Source: Klebsiella pneumoniae | GTDB taxonomy: Bacteria > Desulfobacterota > Binatia > UBA12015 | Length of the DNA: 64,000 bases | Reading direction: 5' to 3' | NCBI GenBank assembly: GCA_945872365.1 | Contig: CAMBZJ010000013.1 | Span: 1 to 64,000, forward strand | In this document: in pieces, positions 8,437 through 16,112 of the stretch | Layout: every line of letters starts with the position of its first letter | Position numbering within the stretch: position 1 is the first letter of the stretch | Notes under the pieces: generated by a model | The model's input: the letters and a program-made list of their open reading frames with translations, nothing else | Told to the model about the DNA's origin: nothing | Database searches by the model: none | Translations under genes and position numbers: made by a program

Positions 8437-9009
8437 ATGCTCGCGCTCGGCGACCTGAAGAAGCACCAGCGGATCCTCATCGACGGAGACCCGTGGACGG
8501 TCCTGGAGGTGCACTTGCAATCGTCCACGGCGCGCGGCTCGGGCTCCCTCACCAGAATCAAGATGCGCAACCTGCGCACCGCCCAGGTGCTCGAGAAGAC
8601 CTTCCGCAGCGGCGACAAGCTCGAGGAGCCCAACGTCGAGCTGCGAGCCGTCCAGTTCCTCTACAAGGACGCCGACGGCTTCCACTTCATGGATACACAG
8701 AGCTACGACCAGTTCAGCCTCACGGCCGAGGACCTCGGAGACTCGACCGGCTTCCTCAAGGACGGCATGGAGAACCTCCGCTCGATCGTCTTCAACGAGA
8801 AGTTCATCTCGGTCGACCTGCCGAATACGGTCGTACTCCAGGTCACCGAGACCGCGCCCGCGATCAAGGGCGCGACCGCCCAGGCGCAGACCAAGGCGGC
8901 GACGCTCGAAACCGGGCTGGAGATCCAGGTTCCCGCCTACCTCGAGTCCGGCGAGTTGGTCGTCGTCGACACCCGCGACTCGCGCTTCGTCTCGCGCGCG
9001 AAGAGCTGA
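8437..9009 (+). CDS. efp: Translation elongation factor P, Arg-tip type
   Basis: A 190-residue EF-P that relieves ribosome stalling at polyproline. All three beta-barrel domains are present: KOW-like N-domain, the middle OB domain with EKTFRSGDKLEEP and FLYKDADGFHFMDTQSYDQF, and the C-terminal OB domain ending in VVDTRDSRFVSR. The tip loop reads SSTARGSGSLT, so Arg33 stands where E. coli has the modified Lys34 in KPGKGQ. This is not the EarP-rhamnosylated SPGRNAA type either. It resembles the SARG-loop subfamily I recall from deltaproteobacteria and planctomycetes. ATG 8437 follows GGAGAG. It leads dcd with an 8-nt gap. The many Pro-rich proteins nearby make an active EF-P plausible. Confidence 0.95.
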   Translation: MLALGDLKKHQRILIDGDPWTVLEVHLQSSTARGSGSLTRIKMRNLRTAQVLEKTFRSGDKLEEPNVELRAVQFLYKDADGFHFMDTQSYDQFSLTAEDLGDSTGFLKDGMENLRSIVFNEKFISVDLPNTVVLQVTETAPAIKGATAQAQTKAATLETGLEIQVPAYLESGELVVVDTRDSRFVSRAKS

Positions 9010-9017
9010 CCGATCGC

Positions 9018-9527
9018 ATGATCCTCACCCGGGCGGTGATCCTCGCCGAACTCGCCGCCCGGCGCCTGCGCATCGAGCCGATGTCGATGGACCAGGTCGG
9101 ACCCGCCTCGATCGACCTGCACCTCGGCGACGAGATCCGGATCATCGACGTTGGCCCCCCGGTGATCGATGTAAACGACGCCGCCGACTTCCGCAGCGTG
9201 AGCCGCGTGCAGCCGCTCGTCGAACCCTACGTCCTGCAGCCCGGCGAGACGATCCACGGCATCACCCGCGAGCGAGTCACCCTGCCGGACGACGTCGCCG
9301 GCTGGCTCGAGGGGCGCTCGCGCTTCGCACGGCTCGGCCTCATGGTCCACGTCACCGCCGGCTTCGTGAACCCCGGCGTGAGCAACCGCCAGGTGCTCGA
9401 GATCAGCAACGTCTCCCACCGCAAGCTCGCGCTCCACGCCGGGACGCGGATCTGCCAGATCGTGCTGCAGCGGACCGAGGGACGCGCCGCCTACGCCGGC
9501 CGCTTTCGGGACCAGGAACACCTCTGA
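9018..9527 (+). CDS. dcd: dCTP deaminase (possibly bifunctional), divergent
   Basis: A 169-residue trimeric dUTPase-fold protein expected to turn dCTP into dUTP for thymidylate synthesis. Motifs seen: GPASIDLHLGDEI near the N-terminus, GRSRFARLGL (Arg100, Ser101 and Arg105 match E. coli Arg110, Ser111 and Arg115), and VTAGFVNPGVSN followed by VLEISN with catalytic Glu128. The IDPG motif is changed to VNPG, so Asn118 replaces the conserved Asp128 of E. coli, and SNRQ replaces the usual G-x-I turn. The length is at the short end of the family (E. coli 193). It lies 8 nt after efp, so the two likely share a transcript. Confidence 0.85.
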   Translation: MILTRAVILAELAARRLRIEPMSMDQVGPASIDLHLGDEIRIIDVGPPVIDVNDAADFRSVSRVQPLVEPYVLQPGETIHGITRERVTLPDDVAGWLEGRSRFARLGLMVHVTAGFVNPGVSNRQVLEISNVSHRKLALHAGTRICQIVLQRTEGRAAYAGRFRDQEHL

Positions 9528-9578
9528 GCCGAGGCGCCGCGTTCGGCCGCAGGGCCCCGAGGGCAGCCCGAAAGTGAA

Positions 9579-9607
9579 TTGACAGCGGACGCGCCACGAC
9601 CTAGACC
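9579..9607 (+). promoter_or_regulatory. Sigma70-like leaderless promoter
   Basis: Perfect -35 TTGACA (9579-9584), exactly 17 nt, TAGACC (9602-9607), then only 6 nt to ATG 9614. No ribosome-binding site fits in between, so the mRNA should begin at or within a base or two of the start codon. Confidence 0.6.
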
Positions 9608-9613
9608 GTTTCC

Positions 9614-10180
9614 ATGGACACCAAGCTGATCCTTTCCGCGCTCATGCTCGCCGCCCTCGCAGCGGCCTGCGGCAGCTCGTCGAGCGACGGCGGCCTGCGC
9701 GCGAGCGAGATCCCGGTCGCCCACACTCCCCCGGGCGGCTACCAGACGTTCCCGCCGCTCGTCCTCGCCGGCTGCACCGAACCGCTCGCACCCGGTGCGC
9801 CGGCTCTGCGCGGGATGTGGGATACTGTCGAGGTGAACGGCACCCCGCCGCCGGTCGGCCACCCGCTCTACGGACACTTCGAGCGGATCGAGCAATGCGG
9901 CAACCGGATCGCGATCACCAGCGGCGGCGTGATCCACGACATGGTCTGCGACGGAACCTTCGAGAACGGCGTCCACGACGTCGCGGCGCGCGACTTCACC
10001 ACCCCGATCGACGTCGTCTGCACCTTCGAGAACGGCGTCCACGTCCTGCGCCCGGTCCTAGCTCCCGGCGTCGAGGTCACCCGCCGACTCGACGGCGATG
10101 TCCTGGTCTGGAATTACCTGAACGGCTACGTCTCACGCCTGGTTCGCCTCGGCCCCCCGGAATCCGCCCCGCCCCGCTAG
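9614..10180 (+). CDS. Lineage-specific lipoprotein, unknown function
   Basis: 188 residues. The N-terminus is a lipoprotein signal: MDTK, a hydrophobic stretch, and a lipobox LAAAC with Cys at about residue 19, followed by a Ser/Gly linker. The body holds LRGMWDTVEVNG, GHFERIEQCGNRIAITSGGVIHDM and repeated ENGVHDV/ENGVHVL strands, suggesting a small beta-barrel or lipocalin-like fold. I do not recognise a family. No downstream partner is co-oriented closely enough to name an operon (185 nt to the next gene). It is preceded by a strong promoter placed for leaderless transcription. Confidence 0.75.
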   Translation: MDTKLILSALMLAALAAACGSSSSDGGLRASEIPVAHTPPGGYQTFPPLVLAGCTEPLAPGAPALRGMWDTVEVNGTPPPVGHPLYGHFERIEQCGNRIAITSGGVIHDMVCDGTFENGVHDVAARDFTTPIDVVCTFENGVHVLRPVLAPGVEVTRRLDGDVLVWNYLNGYVSRLVRLGPPESAPPR

Positions 10181-10325
10181 TCCGTCGGTAGGGCGCCGCG
10201 GTCGGGACGCGCGCGGGTACCGACGGCTCCTGACCGTTTGTTCGGTCCCGGACCGCTTCCGCATGCGACGCGATGGGGCCGAAAACGGCTCGACACCGGC
10301 CCCGTGACCTGATCTCCTCCGGCAA

Positions 10326-10348
10326 GAATGCATCGTTGACGTGCATTC
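10326..10348. promoter_or_regulatory. Inverted repeat upstream of the beta-propeller gene
   Basis: GAATGCA (10326-10332) and TGCATTC (10342-10348) form a perfect 7-bp inverted repeat with a 9-nt centre containing TTGAC. It sits 17 nt before the start codon and just before the GAAGGGGGAG ribosome-binding site. It could be an operator or a leader hairpin. I do not recognise the regulator. Confidence 0.35.
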
Positions 10349-10365
10349 GCGAAGGGGGAGCCTAG

Positions 10366-11604
10366 GTGAAGACCATCGATTCCGCCGCATCCCGTCGAGC
10401 CTCGAAAGCGGCGTGCGCAAGGTCGATGCGCGCCGCCAATACCGCACTCGCCGCGGCGACCGCCCTCGCCTGCATCGCCGGCTGTTCGGACACCTCGTCG
10501 CTCGCCCCGCTAGCCCCGCCCGCCGACGTGCAGCAGGTGGTGTTCAGCCCCGAGGGCAACAACCTCTGGGCCTACGGCACCGAGGCTCCCTTCCCCGCGC
10601 AGAAGGTCGACTCGGCCAACCACACCTTCGACGGTACGCCCGGCGACCCGGCCGGCTGGGACATCAACGGGCAGATCTGCCTGTTCCGGCGCGACGGCAA
10701 GACGTTCCTCGTGAGCGGCGAGGACACGCACCAGCCCGATCCACCCGCCGGCTGGGGCATCTTCGAACTCGGCGGCTCGATCGTGGGCGACTTCACCGTC
10801 GCGCGCCGCGGACGGCTGATCCCGACCTACCAGGACACGCCCGACGGCCCCGACAACTTCGGCTGCGGCGTCCTCTCCGACGGGCGCATCGTCACGACCG
10901 ACATCGGCAATTCCCAGGAGGGAGCGGCCAACGGCCAGCTCGTGGTCTGGTTCGCGCCCTTCGACCGTCTCGACGTCGCCTACTGCAAGCTCGACCTGCA
11001 ACTCGCGACCGGCCAGCAGATCTGGGTCGCCCCGAACGACGACATCTACATCGCCTCGCCTCGCCCGGTGCCCGAGGCGGGTGCCACCGCGTCGGGCGTG
11101 TTCCGCTACCGCGGCCCGTTCCCCACCTCGACCGACGCCGCCGGCGGCTGCGGCCGCATCGACAACCTGGGCTCGCCGCTCGCCGACGTCCTGCGCAAGG
11201 AGAAGGTGCTCGCGGCCGGGGACCACGGGCTCGCGACCCCGTCGGGCGTCGTGGGTACGCCCGAAGGCCACTTCTTTGTGTCGAGCGTGATCACCGGGGT
11301 GATCAACGAGTACGATGCCGACTGGAACTTCGTACAGACCGTCGTGGCACCACCCGCGGGCGAGACGCTCGGTGCGAACTCCTACTCGACCGGCACCCCG
11401 CTCGGGCTCGCGCTCGGCCGCGACGGGACGCTCTACTACGCCGACATCGGCATCGTCTACGACGGCGCGGGCTTCGGCCCCGGTCGCAAGAACGGGTCCG
11501 TGCGGCGCGTGACCTTCTCCGAGGGCAGGCCCCATGCGCCCGAGGTCGTCGCCTCGGGGCTGCAATTCCCCGACTGCCTCGGGATCTGGCCGGTCGCGGA
11601 CTGA
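10366..11604 (+). CDS. Secreted beta-propeller-like lipoprotein
   Basis: 412 residues, GTG start with GAAGGGGGAG upstream. The N-terminus has a long basic stretch, then a hydrophobic segment and the lipobox CIAGC, so it is probably exported and lipid-anchored. A start at the internal ATG giving MRAANTALAAA would make a more normal signal peptide. The body has repeating blade-like patterns: GILSDGRIVTTDIGN-like, GQQIWVAPNDDIYIASP, GVVGTPEGHFFVSSVITGVINEYD, GLALGRDGTLYYADIG and a final VRRVTFSEG. This is what SMP-30/NHL six-bladed propellers look like. Ligand and activity are unknown. A strong hairpin follows. Confidence 0.75.
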   Translation: MKTIDSAASRRASKAACARSMRAANTALAAATALACIAGCSDTSSLAPLAPPADVQQVVFSPEGNNLWAYGTEAPFPAQKVDSANHTFDGTPGDPAGWDINGQICLFRRDGKTFLVSGEDTHQPDPPAGWGIFELGGSIVGDFTVARRGRLIPTYQDTPDGPDNFGCGVLSDGRIVTTDIGNSQEGAANGQLVVWFAPFDRLDVAYCKLDLQLATGQQIWVAPNDDIYIASPRPVPEAGATASGVFRYRGPFPTSTDAAGGCGRIDNLGSPLADVLRKEKVLAAGDHGLATPSGVVGTPEGHFFVSSVITGVINEYDADWNFVQTVVAPPAGETLGANSYSTGTPLGLALGRDGTLYYADIGIVYDGAGFGPGRKNGSVRRVTFSEGRPHAPEVVASGLQFPDCLGIWPVAD

Positions 11605-11613
11605 CGCTCGACG

Positions 11614-11640
11614 GGCGGGCGCGTGGCCTGCGCGCCCGCC
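11614..11640. terminator. Hairpin between convergent genes
   Basis: GGCGGGCGCG (11614-11623), 7-nt loop, CGCGCCCGCC (11631-11640): a perfect 10-bp stem between the beta-propeller gene and convergent cusA. No T-run follows, so it is a bidirectional terminator candidate only by position and stability. Confidence 0.5.
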
Positions 11641-11662
11641 GACCCGCGGTCCACCCGCGCGA

Positions 11663-14600
11663 TCAACCCGGCCCGGCGGCGCCCGGCGCCGTCACCGGTC
11701 CGTCGCGCAGTGCGCGGCTCCGCCAGATGGCATAGATCACCGGGTAGACCAGGAGTTCGAGCAGGAAGGAGGTGAAGAGCCCGCCAACCATCGGCGCTGC
11801 GATGCGCTTCATCACGTCCGAGCCGGCCCCGGTCGACCACATGATCGGCAGGAGTCCCATGAACGCCGCGACCACTGTCATCATCTTCGGACGCACTCGC
11901 CGCACCGCCCCGTGGACGATCGCCTCCTCGAGGTCCTGCACGTCGCGCATCCGACCCTGCCGTACGCGCTCGTCCCAGGCGAGGTCGAGGAAGAGCAGCA
12001 TGAACACGCCGGTCTCGGCGTCGAGGCCCATGAGCGCGATCATCCCGACCCAGACCGCGATCGACGTGTTGTAGCCGAGCCCCCAGAGGAGCCAGACCGC
12101 GCCCACGAGCGAGAACGGCACGGCGAGCAGCACGATCCCCGCCTTCACCGCGGAACGCGTGTTCAGGTAGAGCAGGATCGCGATCAGGAAGATGGTGACT
12201 GGCACCACCGTGCGCAGCCGTTCGCGGACGCGGATCATGTTCTCCCACTGCCCGCTCCAGACGAGGCTGGTGCCGACCGGCAGGCGCACCCGTTGCGCGA
12301 CCGCGCGCTTGGCCTCGTCGACCCAGCCACCGAGGTCGCGACCGGCCATGTCGACGAAGACGTAGCCGGCTAGCTGGCCGTTCTCGTTGCGGATCATCGC
12401 CGGCCCCTCGACGACCCGGATGTCGGCGATCTCGGACATCGGCACCTGCGCGCCCGACGGGGTCGCGACGAGCGTCCGGCGCAGCGCAGCCAGGTCGTCG
12501 CGATCGTCGCGGGCATAGCGCACGTTCACCGGGTAGCGACCGCGCCCCTCGATCGTCGTGGTCACGTTCTCGCCGCCGATCGCGGAGAGGATGGTCGTCT
12601 GCGCATCCTCGACGGCGAGCCCGTAGCGGGCGAGCGCGTCGCGCTTGAGGTCGAAATCGACGTAGTAGCCGCCGGCCGTCCGCTCGGCGACCACGGTGCG
12701 GGTGCCGGGTACCGTGCGCAGCACCCGTTCGATCTCCTCGCCGACCTGCTGGATCACCGTGAGGTCGGAGCCCAGGACCTTGACGCCGACCGGGGTGCGG
12801 ATGCCGGTCGAGAGCATGTCGATGCGATTGCGGATCGGCATCGTCCAGATGTTGGGCAGCCCGGGGAGCTGCAGCTTCGCATCCATCTCTTCCTGGAGTT
12901 CCTCCCAGGTGAGATGCTCGGGGACGAACCGGGAGAGCAGGCGACGGACCGGGGCGGGCATGTCGGAGTACCACCGCCGCACCGGGCGCCACTCCGACTC
13001 CGGCCGGAGCACCACGGTCGTCTCGACCATCGAGAGCGGCGCCGGGTCGGTCGGCGAATCGGCGCGTCCTGCCTTGCCGAAGACGCTCTGCACCTCGGGA
13101 AAGCCGTGCAGGATCCGGTCCTGCACCTGGAGCACGCGCTGCGCCTCACCGACCGACATCCCGGGTAGCGCCGTCGGCATGTAGAGCATGGCGCCCTCGT
13201 GGAGAGGCGGCATGAATTCCGAACCCAGGCGGAGATAGACCGGCACCGTACTCGCGACGAGCGCGCCGGCGAGGCCAAGGGTGAGCAGGCGATGTCGCAG
13301 GACGAACCGGCAGACCGGCTCGTAGACCCGGAAGAGCACTCGGCTGATCGGGTGGCGCTCCTCGGGATGGTAGCGCCCGACGGCGACCGAGGTTGCCAAA
13401 GCGGCGAGTGCACGCGGCCGGAATCGAAAAGGCTCCATGCGCGTGAAGAGCATGCGGATCGCCGGGTCGAGCGTGATCGCCAGCAGGGCCGCGATCGCCA
13501 TCGCGAGGTTCTTCGACCAGGCGAGCGGCCTGAAGAGCCGGCCCTCCTGGTCGACCAGCGTGAACACCGGCAGGAAGGCGACCGCGATCACCAGCAGCGA
13601 GAAGAAGACCGACGGGCCGACCTCGCGCAGCGCCTGCAGCCGCACTTCGTGGAAATCACCCTGGCGTCCACCCGCGATCCATTCCTCGAGTCGCTTGTAA
13701 GCGTTCTCGACCTCGACGATCGCACCATCGACGAGCACGCCGATCGAGATCGCGATCCCCGACAGCGACATGATGTTCGAGGTGACGCCGAGGAACCACA
13801 TCGGCAGGAAGGCGAGCACGACCGAGACCGGGATCGTGACGATCGGGATGATCGCCGACGGCACGTGCCAGAGGAAGACGAGGATCACCAGGCTCACGAT
13901 GACCATCTCCTCGACGAGCGAGTGCAAGAGCGTGTCGATCGCGCGACGGATCAGGTCCGAGCGGTCGTAGACGGGAACGATCTCGACCCCGGGCGGCAGT
14001 CCCGAGGACAGCTCGGCGAGCGCCGCCTTCACCCGGTCGATCACGGCGAGCGCGTTCTCGCCCTGGCGCATGACCACGATGCCGCCCACCGTATCGCCCT
14101 CGCCGTCGAGATCGGCCACGCCGCGCCGCATCTCGGGCCCGGTCGCGACCCGTGCCACGTCGCGGACGAGGATCGGCGTGGCCGTCTTCGCGTCGACCGA
14201 CACGACCGTGTTCTCGATGTCCTCGACCGACTTCAGGTAGCCCCGGCCGCGCACCATGTACTCGGCGCCGCCCATTTCGAGCAGGCGCCCGCCGACCTCG
14301 CCGTTGGACTTGCGGATCGCGTCGACCACCTGCGGCAGGCCGAGACCGTAGGCGAGCAGGCGCTGCGGGTCGGCACTCACCTGGTACTGCTTCACGAAGC
14401 CGCCGACCGCTGCGACCTCAGCGACGCCCGGCACGGCCTGCAGCTGGTAGCGCAGGTACCAGTCCTGCAGGCTGCGCAGCTGGGCCAGATCGGTCCCGCC
14501 GGAGCGGTCGACGAGTGCGTACTGGAAGACCCAGCCGACGCTGGTCGCGTCGGGCCCGATCTCGGTGCGGACGCCCTCGGGCAGCCGCGGCAGGATCTTG

Positions 14601-14941
14601 CTCAGGAGTTCGAGCACCCGGGAGCGGGCCCAGTAGAGGTCGGTTCCGTCCTCGAAGACGACGTAGACGTAGGAATATCCGAAGTCCGAGGTGCCGCGGA
14701 CCGCTTTGACGTGCGGAGCGCCGAGCAGCGCGCTTGCGATCGGGTAGGTGACCTGGTCCTCGATGATGTCGGGGCTGCGGTCCCAGCGCGAGTAGACGAT
14801 GACCTGGACGTCGGAGAGGTCGGGGATCGCGTCGAGGGGCACGCGGCGCATCGCCCAGAGTCCGCCCGCGAAGGCGGCGGCGCACAGCAGGAGGACGAGG
14901 AACTTGTTCCGCGCACTCCAGTCGATGATGCGCTCGACCAC
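11663..14941 (-). CDS. cusA: CusA-type heavy-metal efflux RND transporter
   Basis: About 1092 residues, the inner-membrane proton-driven pump of a tripartite Cu(I)/Ag(I)-type efflux system. Seen: N-terminal TM and RVPLDAIPDLSDVQVIVYSRW, GVLVDGAIVEVENAYKRLEEW in TM4 (the HME-RND motif), FMPPLHEGAMLYMPTALPGMS, GKAGRADSPTDPAPL, and the C-terminal GAVRRVRPKMMT and AGSDVMKRIAAP. Met residues in PLSMVETT, DMLSTGI and GPAMIRNEN align, from memory, with the CusA methionine triad, which favours monovalent metals over CzcA-type Zn/Co/Cd. The GTG start at 14941 lies 10 nt after the cusB stop, with GAGGGGC between. It is the last gene of cusCBA. Confidence 0.93.
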   Translation of the reverse strand: MVERIIDWSARNKFLVLLLCAAAFAGGLWAMRRVPLDAIPDLSDVQVIVYSRWDRSPDIIEDQVTYPIASALLGAPHVKAVRGTSDFGYSYVYVVFEDGTDLYWARSRVLELLSKILPRLPEGVRTEIGPDATSVGWVFQYALVDRSGGTDLAQLRSLQDWYLRYQLQAVPGVAEVAAVGGFVKQYQVSADPQRLLAYGLGLPQVVDAIRKSNGEVGGRLLEMGGAEYMVRGRGYLKSVEDIENTVVSVDAKTATPILVRDVARVATGPEMRRGVADLDGEGDTVGGIVVMRQGENALAVIDRVKAALAELSSGLPPGVEIVPVYDRSDLIRRAIDTLLHSLVEEMVIVSLVILVFLWHVPSAIIPIVTIPVSVVLAFLPMWFLGVTSNIMSLSGIAISIGVLVDGAIVEVENAYKRLEEWIAGGRQGDFHEVRLQALREVGPSVFFSLLVIAVAFLPVFTLVDQEGRLFRPLAWSKNLAMAIAALLAITLDPAIRMLFTRMEPFRFRPRALAALATSVAVGRYHPEERHPISRVLFRVYEPVCRFVLRHRLLTLGLAGALVASTVPVYLRLGSEFMPPLHEGAMLYMPTALPGMSVGEAQRVLQVQDRILHGFPEVQSVFGKAGRADSPTDPAPLSMVETTVVLRPESEWRPVRRWYSDMPAPVRRLLSRFVPEHLTWEELQEEMDAKLQLPGLPNIWTMPIRNRIDMLSTGIRTPVGVKVLGSDLTVIQQVGEEIERVLRTVPGTRTVVAERTAGGYYVDFDLKRDALARYGLAVEDAQTTILSAIGGENVTTTIEGRGRYPVNVRYARDDRDDLAALRRTLVATPSGAQVPMSEIADIRVVEGPAMIRNENGQLAGYVFVDMAGRDLGGWVDEAKRAVAQRVRLPVGTSLVWSGQWENMIRVRERLRTVVPVTIFLIAILLYLNTRSAVKAGIVLLAVPFSLVGAVWLLWGLGYNTSIAVWVGMIALMGLDAETGVFMLLFLDLAWDERVRQGRMRDVQDLEEAIVHGAVRRVRPKMMTVVAAFMGLLPIMWSTGAGSDVMKRIAAPMVGGLFTSFLLELLVYPVIYAIWRSRALRDGPVTAPGAAGPG

Positions 14942-14951
14942 GGCGAGCCCC

Positions 14952-16112
14952 TCAGCGGGTCCGCGCTGCGGCGGCGCCGGAAGCGCTCGGGTCCGCGGGC
15001 GCTCGGAAATCGCCCGCCGCGGCGCGGAAGCGCGACTCGGAATCGACGAGGAAGTTCGCGGAGACGACGACGCGATCGCCGGGCTGGAGGCCGGAGAGCA
15101 CCTCGCGAAAACCCTCGCCGTCGCGCCCGAGGACGATCGACCGCGGCTCGAAACGGTGGCCGTCGTGGACCACGAAGACGAACTGCTCGCGCCCGGTGTC
15201 GACGATCGCCTCGTCGGGCACCGCCAGCACCTCGGAGGAGGCGACGAAGATCGTCGCGTCGACGAGCGATTCCGGCCGGAGCTCCCCGGCCGGGGTCGAT
15301 ACCTGCGCCCGCACCCGCACGGTGCGCGTCGACGGGTCGACGATCGGGTCCACGGAGGCGACCCGGGTCTCGATCGCGCGACCGGGGAGTGCGGGCGTAC
15401 GGATCGACATGCGCTGCCCCGGCCGGACCACCGCTGCGTCGCGATCCTGTAACTGCGCGTAGATCCACGCCGTGCGGCCGGGCAGCAGGAGGCTCTCCGC
15501 ACTCGTCCCGCCGCGCAGGATTTCGCGGGCCTGCTCCTCGGAGACGCCCTGTTGGCGGAGCTTCAGGCGCGCGGCGCGCGCGAGCCCCTCCGCGCCCACA
15601 CGAGCCTCCGGCGAACTGCTGCCCGCGAGTTCTCGCTGCGAGCGCATCGCCTCGCGGTATTCCGTCAGCGCCTGGTACGACTTCGGGTCGTAGGCGACGC
15701 GGCCCGTCGCGCGGATTTCCCGCTCGATGCGGCGCAGACCGACGACGGCGGTGCGCACGCCGATCAGTTGCTGGCGCTCGGAGTCGATCGTGATCGGCAT
15801 CCGACCCAGCACCGAGCCCGGCGCGGCCGGGGGCGATTCCGTGACGGGGCCCTGCACCGGCACGGCCCCGCCCGACACCGCCGCGTCGTCGGCGACGAAG
15901 ACGAGTTTCATGCCGCAGATCGGGCAGGACCCGGGTCGGTCGGAGACGATCTGCGGGTGCATCGCGCACTGGTAGTGACCGTGCGCCTGCGGGGCGGCCA
16001 CCCCTCCGTCGGGACGCATGGCGGGGAGTCGCAGTGGCATCCCCGTCCACCAGGCGACGGCCACGGCGACGGACGCGAGGACGACGAGTGCGCCCAGTAC
16101 GCGCCCCATCAC
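14952..16112 (-). CDS. cusB: CusB-type periplasmic adaptor with heavy-metal-binding domain
   Basis: 386-residue membrane-fusion protein linking the RND pump to the outer-membrane channel. Residues 1-25 are a membrane anchor or signal. Residues ~47-70 form a YHS-like heavy-metal-binding domain (YQCAMHP then CPICGMKL, with Cys49, His52, Cys63, Cys66 and Met68). The hairpin and lipoyl/barrel region follow (RATGRVAYDPKSYQALTEY, GRTAWIYAQLQDRDAAVVRPGQ, VDPIVDPSTRTVRVRAQV). The fused metal domain suggests the adaptor collects Cu or Ag itself, perhaps replacing a CusF chaperone, which is not seen here. Its ATG overlaps the cusC stop by 4 nt (ATGA), so translation is coupled. Confidence 0.92.
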   Translation of the reverse strand: MMGRVLGALVVLASVAVAVAWWTGMPLRLPAMRPDGGVAAPQAHGHYQCAMHPQIVSDRPGSCPICGMKLVFVADDAAVSGGAVPVQGPVTESPPAAPGSVLGRMPITIDSERQQLIGVRTAVVGLRRIEREIRATGRVAYDPKSYQALTEYREAMRSQRELAGSSSPEARVGAEGLARAARLKLRQQGVSEEQAREILRGGTSAESLLLPGRTAWIYAQLQDRDAAVVRPGQRMSIRTPALPGRAIETRVASVDPIVDPSTRTVRVRAQVSTPAGELRPESLVDATIFVASSEVLAVPDEAIVDTGREQFVFVVHDGHRFEPRSIVLGRDGEGFREVLSGLQPGDRVVVSANFLVDSESRFRAAAGDFRAPADPSASGAAAARTR

